NCBI GenBank assembly: GCA_020426845.1
Contig: JAGQPF010000728.1
Location: 1-64,000, forward strand
From: Planctomycetales bacterium
GTDB taxonomy: Bacteria; Planctomycetota; Planctomycetia; Pirellulales; Pirellulaceae
DNA: 64,000 nucleotides
Direction of reading: 5' to 3'
How positions within the stretch are numbered: position 1 is the stretch's first letter; every line of letters begins with the position of its first letter. The translations under genes were made by a program, and so were the position numbers. The notes beneath the pieces are model-generated. The model had not been told where the DNA came from, did not search any database, and saw only the letters and a list, made by a program, of their open reading frames with translations. Below, one piece after another: positions 48,225 to 56,930 of the stretch.

Positions 48225-49049
48225 ATGCCTCACACCCAACATCTCCGCCACGGGCCGACGACGCCGGCGCCTCGCGATTCCTCGACTTTTCGGCTCGTGC
48301 ACCAATTTCTTCACGAACTAGCGCAGCCGCTCAGTGCGATCTCCAACTACGCCGGAGCTTGTCGGGCCAACAGTGAGCAGCTTCCGGATGAGCCGTCCCG
48401 ACTCGTCCAGCACTACGCCGGCATGATTGCCTCCGAGGCATTGCGAGCCGGGCAGATCGGCTCGTTGCTCAGCACGCTGGTGTGGCGACTCGGCAGCAAG
48501 GGACGCGAGCCGATCGATAGTATCCTCCGAGAGACTGCCCAACTCGTTGCCAGCACTCGTCGCCTGCCGCTGGAGTTCTCCGGAAGTTCCGGGGCCCTGA
48601 TCGACGATCCGGCGGCCTGCCAGCAACTACTGCTCGATCTGTTTGACGCGTTAGCGGCAAGGTGCGACGCACTTGACGTTCGCCTCGCCAACGCAAATGG
48701 GTATATTCATATCTGCATCGTGATGACACCCTCATCACAGGATGCCATGAAGCCGCCGTTCGAGCTCTCCAAGTTGACAGCTACCACGCGGAGCAATTTC
48801 GCCTCCGCAGGCTGTCGCCTTTGGCTCGTGGACGATCAAGAGCCCCGGGCGTCGAACACTTCCCCAACCACACCACATCCCACCTTGCACTTGCTGGTCC
48901 CCACCGAGCTCGGCCAAGCCGCCGACAACAAGCCCACCGATCCTGCGACGCTTGTCCTGTCGCCGGCCCTGCCGAGCAAGGTCAAGGTGCAGGATCAGGC
49001 GAGAAGCGGGGGGCGCCCAGAAATTCCTCCGTTAGACGACACAAAATGA
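48225..49049 (+). CDS. Degenerate FixL-type histidine kinase core without sensor
   Basis: The 274-residue protein has the FixL-type dimerisation/phosphoacceptor helix: FLHELAQPLSAISNYAGAC with His at about residue 30, then ALRAGQIGSLLSTLVWRL, as in HELNQPL-type kinases. The next segment DDPAACQQLLLDLFDALAAR aligns with the N-box region, but Asp/Ala replace the ATP-binding Asn, and no G1/G2 glycine boxes are seen. The tail is Ser/Pro-rich. It may therefore act as a phosphotransfer or phosphatase partner. The FixJ-like regulator starts about 100 bp downstream. Confidence 0.65.
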   Translation: MPHTQHLRHGPTTPAPRDSSTFRLVHQFLHELAQPLSAISNYAGACRANSEQLPDEPSRLVQHYAGMIASEALRAGQIGSLLSTLVWRLGSKGREPIDSILRETAQLVASTRRLPLEFSGSSGALIDDPAACQQLLLDLFDALAARCDALDVRLANANGYIHICIVMTPSSQDAMKPPFELSKLTATTRSNFASAGCRLWLVDDQEPRASNTSPTTPHPTLHLLVPTELGQAADNKPTDPATLVLSPALPSKVKVQDQARSGGRPEIPPLDDTK

Positions 49050-49146
49050 CGGCTCTGGCGACTCACTCGCAAGCTGCCGGTTTACATTGAATTCGGGTTC
49101 GGCCATTCCAGGCCAACCGACACTTGGATTGGAAAGGATTGCCCAA

Positions 49147-49776
49147 ATGCTGGAACACCCCACCATCTATGTTGTTGACGACGACGAGCAATGCCGCGAG
49201 TCGATGTGCGCCTTGGTGACCGCCAAGGGCTTTCACACCGAGGCGTTTCGATCCGGCGAAGAATTCTTGGCCTCGGCCGACTCCATTTCGGAGAACGGCT
49301 GCCTCATCACCGATTACAAGATGACGGGGATGACTGGCCTGGAGTTGCAGGAGGAGCTGGCGTCACAAAACTGTCACCTGCCCGTGATCGTGGTCAGTGG
49401 CCACGCCAACGTCTCGGTGGCGGTGCGAGCGATGGTCAACGGCGCGGTGATTCTGCTCGAAAAGCCGCACCCGGAGGCGGAGCTGATGGGCGCCATCGAC
49501 AGAGCGATCCATCAGTCCAGCCAACTTCGCGAGCGTCGCGAGCGCTTCAAGCACGTGCAGAAGTGGTGGGACGGACTCGATTCGGAGTCGCGCGAAGTGG
49601 CCCGCCTGCTGATTTCGGGGGCGCTCAACTCCGCGGTTGCGAGCCGCCTGAACTTGGGACTCCGCACGGTGGAGCGCCGCCGCCACGACTTGCTGAAGTC
49701 GCTGGGTGTCAAAACGGTCGCACAGCTGGCTCGAATGATGGCGTTGCTTGAGGACTCGGTTCCGCGCGAAGTGTGA
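49147..49776 (+). CDS. FixJ/LuxR-type response regulator
   Basis: The 209-residue protein has a receiver domain with acidic pair VVDDDEQ, phospho-acceptor Asp56 in LITDYKMTGMTG, Ser84 in VVSGHAN and Lys106 in LLEKPHP, then a LuxR-type HTH (SREVARLLISGALNSAVASR, LGLRTVERRRHDLLKSLGVK). It is the FixJ/NarL arrangement. Start ATG 49147 has a GGAAAGGA site; the 49087 start adds 20 residues outside the domain. Likely partner of the preceding kinase-like protein. Target genes are unknown. Confidence 0.85.
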   Translation: MLEHPTIYVVDDDEQCRESMCALVTAKGFHTEAFRSGEEFLASADSISENGCLITDYKMTGMTGLELQEELASQNCHLPVIVVSGHANVSVAVRAMVNGAVILLEKPHPEAELMGAIDRAIHQSSQLRERRERFKHVQKWWDGLDSESREVARLLISGALNSAVASRLNLGLRTVERRRHDLLKSLGVKTVAQLARMMALLEDSVPREV

Positions 49777-49897
49777 CGTTCCGCGCGACCATGCCGAGCG
49801 GAGGGCGTTCACTTGGCAGGTTGAAAGAACAGCTCCAACCGGCGATCGCATCAGCGTGCATCATGCGGCCCGGCCAAGTGCCGGGGCGCTCGTCGGG

Positions 49898-51091
49898 TCA
49901 GGTGTTTTTCAACGGCGGGTTGCCAAGAGCTTCGGCACATTCGCTCCCGGTGCTGACGGCTCTGCTCCACGGCCACAGCTCGCGTTTGCGTCGTCCGGCA
50001 GAGCCGACGGCCGCCGCCAACACTCGTTCAATCTTCGGTAGCTGCGACTCGGCGCTGAAGTGCAGGCGAACTCGCTCCGCCCCGGCAGTTCCCATCTGCA
50101 AACGCAACTCGGGAGACTGCGAGTCAATGGCCGCTGCCAATGAGTCGGCGGAGCCGGCCGTCGCCAAGCTGCCGGTGACGCCATCGACCACGCACTCCGG
50201 CACGCCACCCACTCGAGTCGCGACCACCGGCAGCCCGAGAGCCATCGCCTCCAGCAAGCTGATGGGAAAATTCTCTTCCAGCGAAGCGCTGATCATCAGC
50301 TCCGTGGCTCGCAGCAAGCGCAACACGTCACGACACTCGCCGGCCCAAGTGACGCGGTCCGCCACTCCCAATCGTTCCGCTTGCGCAACGACTTGATCGC
50401 GATACTCAAGGTCTCGCACGCGCGGAGCGCCAATCATGAGCAGGTGGAGCTGCGGCTGTCGCTCGCGCAACCGCGCAAGCGCATCAATCGCAATATGGAT
50501 GCCCTTCTTATAGGTGATCTTTCCCACCACGGCGCCAACCGTTCGGTCCGCCGGGATACCGAGCTCCCCCAGCACCGCTTCACGGGATGCCCCGCCCGCC
50601 TCGGCCGGCTGCTCCCCAAAACGAGCGTAATCGTCCAGGTCGATAAAGTTGTGCACCGTCTCACTGCGACGCCGCGAGACGAGATTAAATCTCCGGTGGA
50701 AACGAGTGGTCCGCTCGGACACACCAATCACGTGGTTGTTGAGCGCCCAATGCAATTGAATGCGGCAGTTGTGCGCCGTGGCGACCGTGGGAACACCGTG
50801 CAGCCAGCGGAGCAGCACGCCGAACGCGTGCGAGCGGCTCTGGTGGGTATGAGTGACGTCAATCTGCCGTTCTCGGCAAATGCCGGCGATTCGACGCAGT
50901 TCATCCAGGGGCCAGCGGTCCAACGACGTCTCGATGACCTGGCGGCGATCGAATTGGCGGCCCAGCCAAGCGCCGGGAAGGCAAGCGACGAAAACTTCGT
51001 GGCCACGCTGCTGGAGCTGGCCAACCAGCGAGCAGACGTGACGCGTGGCGCCATTGATGTCGCGCGCGGAGACGACTTCGAGAATCCGCAT
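49898..51091 (-). CDS. Glycosyltransferase family 4 (GT-B) protein
   Basis: The 397-residue protein has the GT4 features: N-terminal LEVVSARDINGATRHVCSLV, central VGKITYKKGIHIAIDALARL and the C-terminal donor-site EX7E region SLEENFPISLLEAMALGLPV, then VATRVGGVPECVVDGVTG. No membrane segment is seen. It is a stand-alone minus-strand gene with no polysaccharide cluster around it; acceptor and donor are unknown. Confidence 0.9.
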   Translation of the reverse strand: MRILEVVSARDINGATRHVCSLVGQLQQRGHEVFVACLPGAWLGRQFDRRQVIETSLDRWPLDELRRIAGICRERQIDVTHTHQSRSHAFGVLLRWLHGVPTVATAHNCRIQLHWALNNHVIGVSERTTRFHRRFNLVSRRRSETVHNFIDLDDYARFGEQPAEAGGASREAVLGELGIPADRTVGAVVGKITYKKGIHIAIDALARLRERQPQLHLLMIGAPRVRDLEYRDQVVAQAERLGVADRVTWAGECRDVLRLLRATELMISASLEENFPISLLEAMALGLPVVATRVGGVPECVVDGVTGSLATAGSADSLAAAIDSQSPELRLQMGTAGAERVRLHFSAESQLPKIERVLAAAVGSAGRRKRELWPWSRAVSTGSECAEALGNPPLKNT

Positions 51092-51235
51092 GATGCTGGC
51101 AAGCCGTCCCTGGTGTCAAACCCACACGATGTCCAATGGCAGCGTGTCCTGCCAGGAGCCAGCGTACCGATCCGCGGGCGACAGGGGCAACCCCAAGTCC
51201 CGGAAGACGCCGAAACTTGAATCCGGGATGCCTCA

Positions 51236-51270
51236 AAAAGGAAACCCGCAGCGTAAGCGAGGGATCGGAA
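51236..51270. repeat. acccgcagcgt-agcgaggga dispersed repeat, copy 1
   Basis: aaacccgcagcgtaagcgagggatcgg recurs as agacccgcagcgtcagcgagggatagc at 53641-53667; a looser relative is at 58276-58308. Intergenic, between glycosyltransferase and fba. Confidence 0.65.
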
Positions 51271-51388
51271 TCGCGAGTTCGCCGTGACACAACGAAGACG
51301 GGCCGCGCACCAGTCGCGGCCCGTCCGATATTCCTCAAACAGCCGGCAGCAGGAGTGGTTCGCCGGCTGCCTCACCTGCGGCCTCAAG

Positions 51389-52408
51389 CTACGAGGCCGG
51401 CGTCAGCGCGCGGACCTTGGAAGCATGCCCGGCTTGGCCGAACGCGACCATGCGAGCCACGCAAACCTTCTTCATCGCCTCGCGAGCCGGCGTGAGGTAG
51501 GCACGAGGATCGAACGCGGAGGGATCCTCGAACAACACCTTGCGAATCGCGCCCGTAATCGCCATGCGGTTGTCGGTGTCGACATTGATCTTGCGAACGC
51601 CATGCTTGATCCCGCGCTGAATCTCCTCAACCGGCACGCCCCAAGTCTGAGGCATCTTGCCGCCATAGGCGTTGATGATGTCCTGCAGCTCTTGCGGCAC
51701 GGACGAGCTGCCGTGCATGACCAGGTGCGTATTCGGCAGACGATTATGAATCGCCTCGATGCGGCCCATGTCGAGGATCTCGCCGTCGGGCTCGCGAGTG
51801 AACTTGTAGGCGCCGTGGCTGGTGCCAATCGCAACCGCCAGCGCGTCGACGTTCGTCAGCTCCACGAACTTCGCCGCCTCCTCCGGATCGGTGAGCAGCT
51901 GGCTGTGGTCCAGCTCGCCCGTGGCTCCGTGTCCGTCTTCCTGCTCACCCGAGCCGGACTCGAGTGAACCGAGGCAGCCAATCTCGCCTTCGACCGAGAC
52001 GCCGCGAGCGTGCGCCAACTTGACCACCTCGGCCGTCACTCGCACGTTATAGTCGAACGAGGCCGGCGTGCTGCCGTCCTCCTCCAGGGAGCCGTCCATC
52101 ATCACGGACGTAAAGCCGTTGTCGATCGCGCTGCGACAGGTATCCACGCTGTTGCCGTGGTCCTGGTGCATGACAATCGGAATCTCCGGATACAACTCGA
52201 CCGCAGCCAACATCAAATGTCGAAGGTACGCGTCCTGGCTGTACTTCCGGGCTCCGCGGGAGGCCTGGACGATGACCGGCGAATCCGTCTCGCGAGCGGC
52301 CTCCATGATGGCTTGAATCTGCTCCATGTTGTTCACGTTGAACGCGGCAACGCCGTAGTCGTTCTCGGCGGCATGGTCCAGCAGTGTGCGAAGTGGAACA
52401 AGAGCCAT
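51389..52408 (-). CDS. fba: Class II fructose-bisphosphate aldolase
   Basis: The 339-residue enzyme splits fructose 1,6-bisphosphate into glyceraldehyde 3-phosphate and dihydroxyacetone phosphate. It has the zinc-site motif VMHQDHGNS, the second metal motif [12 protein letters not shown], and the phosphate-binding loop [14 protein letters not shown], followed by [15 protein letters not shown]. An insertion near residues 150-165 is rich in Gly, Glu and Ser. ATG 52408 gives the normal [13 protein letters not shown] start. Monocistronic by spacing. Confidence 0.95.
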   Translation of the reverse strand: MALVPLRTLLDHAAENDYGVAAFNVNNMEQIQAIMEAARETDSPVIVQASRGARKYSQDAYLRHLMLAAVELYPEIPIVMHQDHGNSVDTCRSAIDNGFTSVMMDGSLEEDGSTPASFDYNVRVTAEVVKLAHARGVSVEGEIGCLGSLESGSGEQEDGHGATGELDHSQLLTDPEEAAKFVELTNVDALAVAIGTSHGAYKFTREPDGEILDMGRIEAIHNRLPNTHLVMHGSSSVPQELQDIINAYGGKMPQTWGVPVEEIQRGIKHGVRKINVDTDNRMAITGAIRKVLFEDPSAFDPRAYLTPAREAMKKVCVARMVAFGQAGHASKVRALTPAS

Positions 52409-52623
52409 GAAAATCTCCAAGAATGAGTTGGTGTGAGACGGTGCGATCTCAAATCTCCGCCATTATCCAATTCGGACGGATTCTCCGCAACCCGTTGGCG
52501 AATCTCGATAAATCTGGCATTTCCAGAGGTTTCTCCACCAAGCATGCACGGACACCAAAGTGACACAACGCCCCCTTAGAAGCCCGTAGCGGCGGACGAA
52601 AGACCAGGCGTCGGCGGCCCCGC

Positions 52624-53463
52624 TCAATGCCCTGCGGAGATCGCTTGCCCGGATTCCTCGGGCGCGAACAGATTGTCCATCTGTGTTTGCACAAGACGCA
52701 GCAGCAGCAGGGAGCGGCCTTCGTCCACGCCGAAGAATCGGCCCCCCAATCCTTTGCGTTCCGGGGTGCACGAGACGATCAAGGTCTCGCCCGGCGAGAT
52801 TTCCAGCTCGGCGGCAAGTCGCTCGAAGACCTCGCGCTCCTGCCCCACGCGCACCTGCCACAATCCTCCATCGCCAAAGTGGCGGGGCTTCGTCTCGCCA
52901 TGTTCGATTTCCGGCATCACCTGGACGCGAACACTGCCGTCTCCCTCGGGAAAACAGCGAATCGCAAGTAGGCAGCGAGCCTGTTGATAGGTCCGCCCCC
53001 GGAGCGTGCCCTCTTCTTCGCAGAGCAGCACGTTTAGCTCGTCCTGCATCTGCTGGCATGACCAAGACTTGCGGGCGCCACGACGGCACTGCAGCCGCGT
53101 TCCCTGAGTGGGCGCGTTGCCTCGTTCATCGGGCAGCAGCGATTGGGGGCGATCAAGCTGCTCGCGCAGCGCCGGGGGAAGCTGCGTTCCCACGACGCCA
53201 CACCAGAAGCCGTTCCATTCGAGCCGACGACGCGTCTCGACATCGGGGATCTCCTCCACCTCGCGCCAAATCGCCTCCACCTGCTCGTCCTGCTCACCCG
53301 AGAATCGCACCTGCACGGCCTCGAGCACGACGCTATTAGGCGACAATTTGGGCGTCGGCAACAGCTGTCGCTGCATATGGTCTTCCCGCCAACGAGCGCA
53401 ACCACCGGCCAAGCATGCCAGCAGCAAACTCCCGGCGGCGCACACTGCTCCCCCGAGTTTCAA
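52624..53463 (-). CDS. Hypothetical lipoprotein
   Basis: The 279-residue product has a lipoprotein signal (AAGSLLLACLAGGC, lipobox LAGGC) and a soluble domain with strands and many acidic/Trp residues (VVLEAVQVRFSGEQDEQVEA, GGLWQVRVGQEREVFERLAA, LSPGETLIVSCTPER-like end). TTG 53463 or a GTG at 53445 may be the start. Seen only as a planctomycete-type conserved protein; the function is unknown. Confidence 0.6.
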   Translation of the reverse strand: MKLGGAVCAAGSLLLACLAGGCARWREDHMQRQLLPTPKLSPNSVVLEAVQVRFSGEQDEQVEAIWREVEEIPDVETRRRLEWNGFWCGVVGTQLPPALREQLDRPQSLLPDERGNAPTQGTRLQCRRGARKSWSCQQMQDELNVLLCEEEGTLRGRTYQQARCLLAIRCFPEGDGSVRVQVMPEIEHGETKPRHFGDGGLWQVRVGQEREVFERLAAELEISPGETLIVSCTPERKGLGGRFFGVDEGRSLLLLRLVQTQMDNLFAPEESGQAISAGH

Positions 53464-53640
53464 GGCAGTTCTTCGATCGGGTGGAAGAGTAGACAGTGCC
53501 GCGCCTCGACGGACTAGAACTCAGGCAAACAGGCCGGCAGGCCAAAGAACGAGCGCGACATGGAGCGCGCAGCCCTGGCCGGCCGTCAAAATGCAGCAGG
53601 ACACTAGAGAGCGCACCACTTCGCGTCAAGGTCAGCCAAG

Positions 53641-53667
53641 AAGACCCGCAGCGTCAGCGAGGGATAG
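53641..53667. repeat. acccgcagcgtcagcgaggga dispersed repeat, copy 2
   Basis: Matches 51236-51270 with one or two differences. It ends 13 bases before the hemC stop codon (53680, minus strand). Confidence 0.65.
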
Positions 53668-53679
53668 CGGCCAGGAAAG

Positions 53680-54633
53680 TTACTCGCGTTCTCGCGCTGC
53701 GCCGATCAGTTCGGCGGCGCCGGCGTCCAGCAGTTTGGCGGCAACATCGCCGCCAAGCTGCTCGGCGTCGTCCAGCGATGCGACGCCGACAGCGTGGACC
53801 CGGCGTTGCCCGTCGTGGCTCAAGACCACGGCCTCCAAAATCAGGGTGTGTTCGCCGGCGCGAGCCACGGCGCCGACCGGCGCCATGCAGCCCCCCCGCA
53901 ACGTCCGCAGAAGCGCGCGTTCGGCAGTCACTTCGGCCAAGGCGGCGCGATCAATCAACGGCTCGAGCCAGCGGCGCGTGCTCTCGTCGCCCGCTCGAAT
54001 CTCTAGCCCCAAGGCGCCTTGACCAACCGCGGGCATGACCAGCTTCTCCGACAACACCTCGGTGATGCGGTCGCGCAAGCCGAGTCGAGTCAGTCCCGCT
54101 TCGGCGAGAATAATCGCGTCATATTGTCCGTCATCGAGCTTCTGGAGACGTGTCTCGACATTGCCGCGAATGTCGCGCATCTCCAGGTCGGGGCGAAGAT
54201 AGAGCAGCTGAGCCTGGCGGCGCACGCTGCCCGTGCCCACTACCGCGCCTTGTGGCAACGTATCGAACCCGGACGCGACTCGGCAGATGAGCGCATCGGC
54301 GATGCGTTCCCGCTCGGGCACGGCCGCCAGTTCCAGCCCCGGAGTCGGGTCCGTCGGCAAATCCTTGAGGCTATGAACGGCGATGTCGACTTCCTCGTCG
54401 AGCAGCGCGCGCTGGATCTCCTTGGTGAACACGCCCTGGCCGCCGAGCGCGCCGATCGGCCCTTGCTGATTGCGATCCCCCTGTGTGGTAATCAAGACTT
54501 GCTCGACGCGGGCGCCAATCGACTTGAGCAACTCCGTCACATGGTCCGCTTGCCAGCGGGCCAGCGCGCTGCCTCGAGTGCCCAGTCGCAACGTCGCGCT
54601 GGACGCCGTGTCGTTTGTCGAAGAATCCGTCAC
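53680..54633 (-). CDS. hemC: Hydroxymethylbilane synthase (porphobilinogen deaminase)
   Basis: The 317-residue enzyme polymerises four porphobilinogen units to hydroxymethylbilane in haem synthesis. It begins RLGTRGSALARWQADHV and has HSLKDLPTDPTPGLELAAV, GTGSVRRQAQLLYLRPDL, the DNV/NVETRLQKLDDGQYD region, and the dipyrromethane-cofactor cysteine in LRTLRGGCMAPVG. Length is normal. It is followed, 57 bp away on the same strand upstream side, by the DUF502 gene; a link is not obvious. Confidence 0.96.
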   Translation of the reverse strand: MTDSSTNDTASSATLRLGTRGSALARWQADHVTELLKSIGARVEQVLITTQGDRNQQGPIGALGGQGVFTKEIQRALLDEEVDIAVHSLKDLPTDPTPGLELAAVPERERIADALICRVASGFDTLPQGAVVGTGSVRRQAQLLYLRPDLEMRDIRGNVETRLQKLDDGQYDAIILAEAGLTRLGLRDRITEVLSEKLVMPAVGQGALGLEIRAGDESTRRWLEPLIDRAALAEVTAERALLRTLRGGCMAPVGAVARAGEHTLILEAVVLSHDGQRRVHAVGVASLDDAEQLGGDVAAKLLDAGAAELIGAARERE

Positions 54634-54690
54634 CTAACTGACCGCTCCCAAGCTAGCTCGCTTTTTGATGCCGTTGAAATCAACGGGCCG

Positions 54691-55707
54691 TCAATCTTCC
54701 TGCGTGTCGCGGTTTTCCCGGTTTTCCCGGTTTTCGCCGCGTTGGTCGACCAAGCGGCCAGCTGACTTGTCCGCATGAGCCGAGGCCTTTTCGATGGCCG
54801 CGGCAATCTTGGCCGCAAAGTTCGTCTCTTGGTACAGCTGGTTCGACGGCACCACGACGCCGCAGCTGACAATGAACTGAATCGCTTGATCCATGGTGAT
54901 GTCCAGATCGAGCGTCTCGCTTTTGAGCACCGTCACGGTGAATCCGGTGGCGGGCATCGGCGAAGTGGGAATCAACAAGCTCAGCACCGGCTCGTTGGCG
55001 GCCGAGCGAACGTCGAGCATGCTCTCTCCCGTGACAAACGCCAAGCTCCAGATGCCACGGCGGGGATATTGCACCGCCACGACGCGGGTGAAGCCGACCT
55101 CGTTTTCCGAGAAAACGAAGTCGGTGACCTGTTTGACCGACGAGTAGATGTTCCTGACGATCGGCAGCTGATTGATGATGCTCTCCAGCGTCGACCAGAC
55201 CATCCGGCCCACCCCGGCGGCCATGAACTTGCCGAGGAAATAGAGCGCCAGGATGAACAGGCAGAAAAATACGGGCAGCACCAACGAACGCCGCAGGAAT
55301 TTGATTTCGACGTAGCGATGGACGTAATCCCTCGAGGTGCGGAGGTTTCCCTCGCCGGGATTTTCCTGCACGACGCTGAACACTGAGTGCTTGACCCAAT
55401 CGCCGTTGGGGATCAAGACGTAGACCTCGTCGCGGTAGACTCCCGTGGTGATCCCCTTCTCCAGCTCCACCCGCTCGCGTTGTATCTCCTTGCCGCGTGG
55501 ATTCTCGTGCAGGGCCCAGGTGATGCCCCAGGACACCCCTTCCTCAATCGGCGTCAGCACGTAGCTCTGGACGGCGTTCAGCACCCAGATCAACAGCACA
55601 ATCGTCAGCAGCGGCGGCATGACGACGCCCAGGCCGCGCAATACGGCGCGGCGGAAGGGACGAGGCTTGGGTGGGGAGCCCACAGATTGCGAAGGGGAGT
55701 CGCTCAT
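54691..55707 (-). CDS. DUF502 family membrane protein
   Basis: The 338-residue product matches the DUF502 family: first helix GLGVVMPPLLTIVLLIWVLN, second helix SLVLPVFFCLFILALYFLGK, then GVGRMVWSTLESIINQLPIV, NIYSSVKQVTDFVFS, and VVAVQYPRRGIWSLAFVTGE with LIPTSPMPATGFTV. These are family hallmarks. A long insertion after the first helix is richer in charged residues than in proteobacterial members. Function of the family is unknown; membrane location is likely. Confidence 0.9.
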   Translation of the reverse strand: MSDSPSQSVGSPPKPRPFRRAVLRGLGVVMPPLLTIVLLIWVLNAVQSYVLTPIEEGVSWGITWALHENPRGKEIQRERVELEKGITTGVYRDEVYVLIPNGDWVKHSVFSVVQENPGEGNLRTSRDYVHRYVEIKFLRRSLVLPVFFCLFILALYFLGKFMAAGVGRMVWSTLESIINQLPIVRNIYSSVKQVTDFVFSENEVGFTRVVAVQYPRRGIWSLAFVTGESMLDVRSAANEPVLSLLIPTSPMPATGFTVTVLKSETLDLDITMDQAIQFIVSCGVVVPSNQLYQETNFAAKIAAAIEKASAHADKSAGRLVDQRGENRENRENRDTQED

Positions 55708-55722
55708 GAGATGTTCGAGGTG

Positions 55723-56523
55723 TCAGAAACTCCTGGCCATGCCTGTTCCGCGAGCAATCACTGCGGCGCAGACCTCCGCCGCGCCCGCCCGCTTGAGAAC
55801 TCGTGCCGCCTCGCCCAAGGTGGCGCCTGTCGTCATCACATCGTCGATCAGCAACAACTTGGCGTGGTGGAAATCGTAGCGTTTCGACGGCCGGAAGACA
55901 CCCCGGACATTGGCGAATCGTTGAGGAGCCGAGAGCGTTCCCTGTTTTCGCGAGCGGCGGACCGCCCTCAGCCCCGTAATTTGAGGCACACCCAGGCAGC
56001 ACGACACCCGTTCCGCCAGCAGGCCCGCGCTGTGCGTGCCACGAGTCCAACGGCGCATCCAATGGCTGGGCACCGGGATCACCAGGTCGTACTGCTCCGC
56101 CACCCGCTCGCGCAGCCATCCCCCCAGCAAACGGCCTAACCCCAACGCCAGCGGCTCGAATCTCGCTTGTTTACAGCGAATCACGGCGTCGCGCAATTCG
56201 CCTTCGTAGAGCCCCATCGCGAATGTGCGGTCAAACGCGTACCTTCGCTGGACGCATGAACCGCATCGATTTGAGACGAGTGGAGCGGCGCAGCGAGGGC
56301 AGGAACTCCACGGCTCGCCGAAGAGGGCCGCGCGGCAACTCGCGCAAAACCCGGCCAAGTCGAGCGCGGGCGGGTCGAATTCACCGCAAAACAGGCAAAC
56401 GGGGGGGAACACCACGTCCAGCACCGCTCGAGCGCCAGCGGACAACAGTCTGCCCAACGATTTCGCCCTTGCAGGAATCGGCCGCCAAGCCGAGGGCTCT
56501 GTTTTGTCGAAACTCCCCTGCAT
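55723..56523 (-). CDS. ComF family phosphoribosyltransferase-like protein
   Basis: The 266-residue protein has an N-terminal zinc-ribbon pair (CLFCGEF ... CASC; CPRCAAPL ... CGSC) and a type I PRTase fold with LVIPVPSHWMRR and the PRPP loop LLLIDDVMTTGATLGEA, as in ComF/GntX. Such proteins are linked to DNA uptake or sugar metabolism in other bacteria. No other competence gene is near. The ORF reaches back to 56523, with the family start at VVFPPVCLFC. Confidence 0.88.
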   Translation of the reverse strand: MQGSFDKTEPSAWRPIPARAKSLGRLLSAGARAVLDVVFPPVCLFCGEFDPPALDLAGFCASCRAALFGEPWSSCPRCAAPLVSNRCGSCVQRRYAFDRTFAMGLYEGELRDAVIRCKQARFEPLALGLGRLLGGWLRERVAEQYDLVIPVPSHWMRRWTRGTHSAGLLAERVSCCLGVPQITGLRAVRRSRKQGTLSAPQRFANVRGVFRPSKRYDFHHAKLLLIDDVMTTGATLGEAARVLKRAGAAEVCAAVIARGTGMARSF

Positions 56524-56930
56524 GCTCGCCCTCGCGACCCAATCACAGGCTGGCAGCCTGTGCTACGACCAAAACTCCATCACAGGATGGCAGCCTGTGC
56601 TACGTCCAAAACCCAATGTCACAGGCTGGCAGCCTGTGCTACGACCAAACCTGTGCTGGGTGAAGCCGACTTGACGGCCGCCTTGGAATGCTCCTATTTT
56701 TAGCGGTTTAAGCCGCATTCCGGCCCTTCTTCCTTGACCGCAACTCGAATCGGCGCCCACATTTGGCGCAGACCGTTGGCGCGGACCATGGTCTTTGCGG
56801 ACACACGAGGCACTGCGAGGCGGCTTGCCACCTGACAAGCCGTTGTCTGCGTCAGGCCGTCGACCTTCGCACCGGAATCCTCGGGAAATGACATTCCCGT
56901 CCTGCAACCGCCGCCCTCAAGGCACGCTTT
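56524..56930. other. Divergent intergenic region with repeat array
   Basis: About 400 bp. Positions 56543-56650 hold three caggctggcagcctgtgctacg units. The remainder has no supported gene or clear regulatory motif. Confidence 0.55.
56543..56650. repeat. Three tandem caggctggcagcctgtgctacg units
   Basis: Units start at 56543, 56580 and 56619 (spacing 37 and 39 bp): tcacaggctggcagcctgtg-ctacgaccaaa with one or two changes. Each has the palindrome caggctggcagcctg. It differs from CRISPR in having few units, 6-10 bp spacers and no cas genes. Confidence 0.85.

Noticed and set aside
56543-56650. Possible CRISPR array
   Set aside because: Only three units, spacers of about 6-10 bp, a central palindrome and the same unit elsewhere in the window; no cas genes.
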